NCBI GenBank assembly: GCA_013001365.1
Contig: JABDMQ010000285.1
Coordinates: 1 to 5,251, forward strand
DNA length: 5,251 bases
Direction of reading: 5' to 3'
From: Flavobacteriaceae bacterium
GTDB taxonomy: Bacteria; Bacteroidota; Bacteroidia; Flavobacteriales; Flavobacteriaceae
Shown piece after piece: positions 4,922 to 5,251 of the stretch. The translations under genes and the position numbers were made by a program. The notes beneath the pieces are model-generated. The model worked only from the letters and a program-made list of their open reading frames with translations, did no database searches and was not told the DNA's origin. Each line of letters starts with the position of its first letter. The stretch's first letter is position 1.

Positions 4922-5251
4922 GAATTCACTACCGACGTTAGGTTCGCTTTCAACATAGATCTTCTCATCATGAGCCTCGATGATATGCTTAACGATGGCC
5001 AAGCCTAAACCGGATCCACCAACTTTTCTGGAACCACTTTTGTCAACCCGATAGAAACGCTCGAACAATCTAGGTAAATGATCGATCTCGATTCCTTCGC
5101 CATTATCCGTAACACGAACGATCACCTTATTCTTGATAAGGTTTTCGATGCTCACTTCGGTAATTCCCTTTTCTACACCATATTTAATTGAATTGACAAT
5201 AAGATTGGACAAGACCTGTTCAATTCGTTCCTTATCTGCTCTTACTAAAAT
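4895..5251 (-). CDS. Sensor histidine kinase, C-terminal ATPase domain (5' part outside window)
   Basis: Only the last 118 residues are in the window, and the frame is open through the right edge, so the sensor, membrane and His-phosphoacceptor parts are missing. A TTG at 5212 is an internal Leu codon, not a start, because the preceding residues ILVRADKERIEQVLSNL continue the domain. The HATPase motifs are complete and in order (numbering from the right edge): N-box SNLIVNSIKYG (15-25), G1 DNGEGI (49-54), F-box LFERFYRVDKSGSR (62-75) and G2 GGSGLGLAI (78-86). The terminal strands are EKIYVESEPNVGSEFSFTLE (96-115). The F-box and the ending resemble PhoR-type kinases, membrane sensors that phosphorylate a response regulator, but the signal sensed cannot be told from this part. 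A partner regulator gene is not visible here and could lie outside the window. The 3' end overlaps the convergent glycosyltransferase gene by 27 nt. Confidence 0.93.
   Translation of the reverse strand: MLVRADKERIEQVLSNLIVNSIKYGVEKGITEVSIENLIKNKVIVRVTDNGEGIEIDHLPRLFERFYRVDKSGSRKVGGSGLGLAIVKHIIEAHDEKIYVESEPNVGSEFSFTLEKIE
4914..4929. repeat. Perfect 6-bp inverted repeat at the glycosyltransferase stop codon
   Basis: GTGAAT (4914-4919), loop GAGA, ATTCAC (4924-4929): a 6-bp stem, extendable by one G-U pair at 4913/4930, closing a GNRA-type tetraloop in the plus-strand RNA. It spans the TGA stop of the glycosyltransferase (4919-4921) and lies inside the convergent histidine kinase gene. There is no T-run on either side, so it is not a standard terminator, though it could stabilise the 3' end of the plus-strand transcript. 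Confidence 0.4.

Noticed and set aside
5210..5212. TTG as the start of a short 105-residue histidine kinase fragment
   Set aside because: The frame stays open to the right edge, and the 13 codons before the TTG (ILVRADKERIEQV) continue the N-box helix of the ATPase domain, so the gene is cut by the window, not truncated in nature.
1..5251. Defence system, CRISPR array, insertion sequence or prophage genes
   Set aside because: Every sizeable open frame that is not a shadow is explained by housekeeping or common families. There are no long or tandem repeats, transposase motifs or integrase motifs, and no gap is longer than about 94 bp.

Overview
This window looks like an ordinary chromosomal stretch of a Bacteroidota bacterium, probably of the Flavobacteriia/Cytophagia type. 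The evidence is moderate-to-low GC, almost no Shine-Dalgarno sequences before the starts, several TAnnTTTG-type -7 promoter elements, and protein variants that I recall as typical of this phylum (the TrmB motif FPDPQIKYKRTKHR and the Mrp segment SPEELPDNKYYIFG). Gene density is very high. The longest gap between genes is about 94 bp, and no mobile element, CRISPR array, tRNA or rRNA is visible.

Left part (1-2102, minus strand): an iron-sulfur/redox group is read right to left. It runs mrp (DUF59 plus P-loop ATPase, 935-2071), a stand-alone NifU C-terminal-domain protein (682-930, only 4 nt after mrp), then a ferredoxin/flavodoxin-NADP+ reductase of the thioredoxin-reductase-like type (1-621, cut by the left edge). 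Mrp and Nfu are Fe-S cluster carrier or maturation proteins. The reductase could feed electrons to ferredoxin-dependent steps. Mrp has a clear -7 promoter element. The reductase has a possible promoter of its own, overlapped by a small dyad.

Middle part (2143-3828, minus strand): a compact three-gene unit, trmB (tRNA m7G46 methyltransferase), then a LysE-family exporter, then an MGMT-like protein whose catalytic cysteine is replaced by alanine (PAHRV, an alkyltransferase-like protein). Both junctions are 4-nt stop/start overlaps. TrmB most likely starts at a GTG at 3804. The exporter starts at a TTG directly behind an in-frame TAA.

Right part (3805-5251): a 55-bp divergent promoter region separates trmB from a plus-strand GT-B-fold (MurG/GT28-like) glycosyltransferase (3860-4921). 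Its transcript may be almost leaderless. The glycosyltransferase ends 27 nt inside the 3' end of a convergent sensor histidine kinase (4895-5251, minus strand). Only the ATPase domain of that kinase lies in the window, and it continues beyond the right edge.

I found no convincing undescribed system. The points most worth checking are the Cys-to-Ala MGMT homologue in a translation-coupled operon, the absence of a CxxC motif in Mrp beside a CxxC-bearing Nfu, the start-site corrections, and the tightly packed divergent promoter region with inverted repeats.
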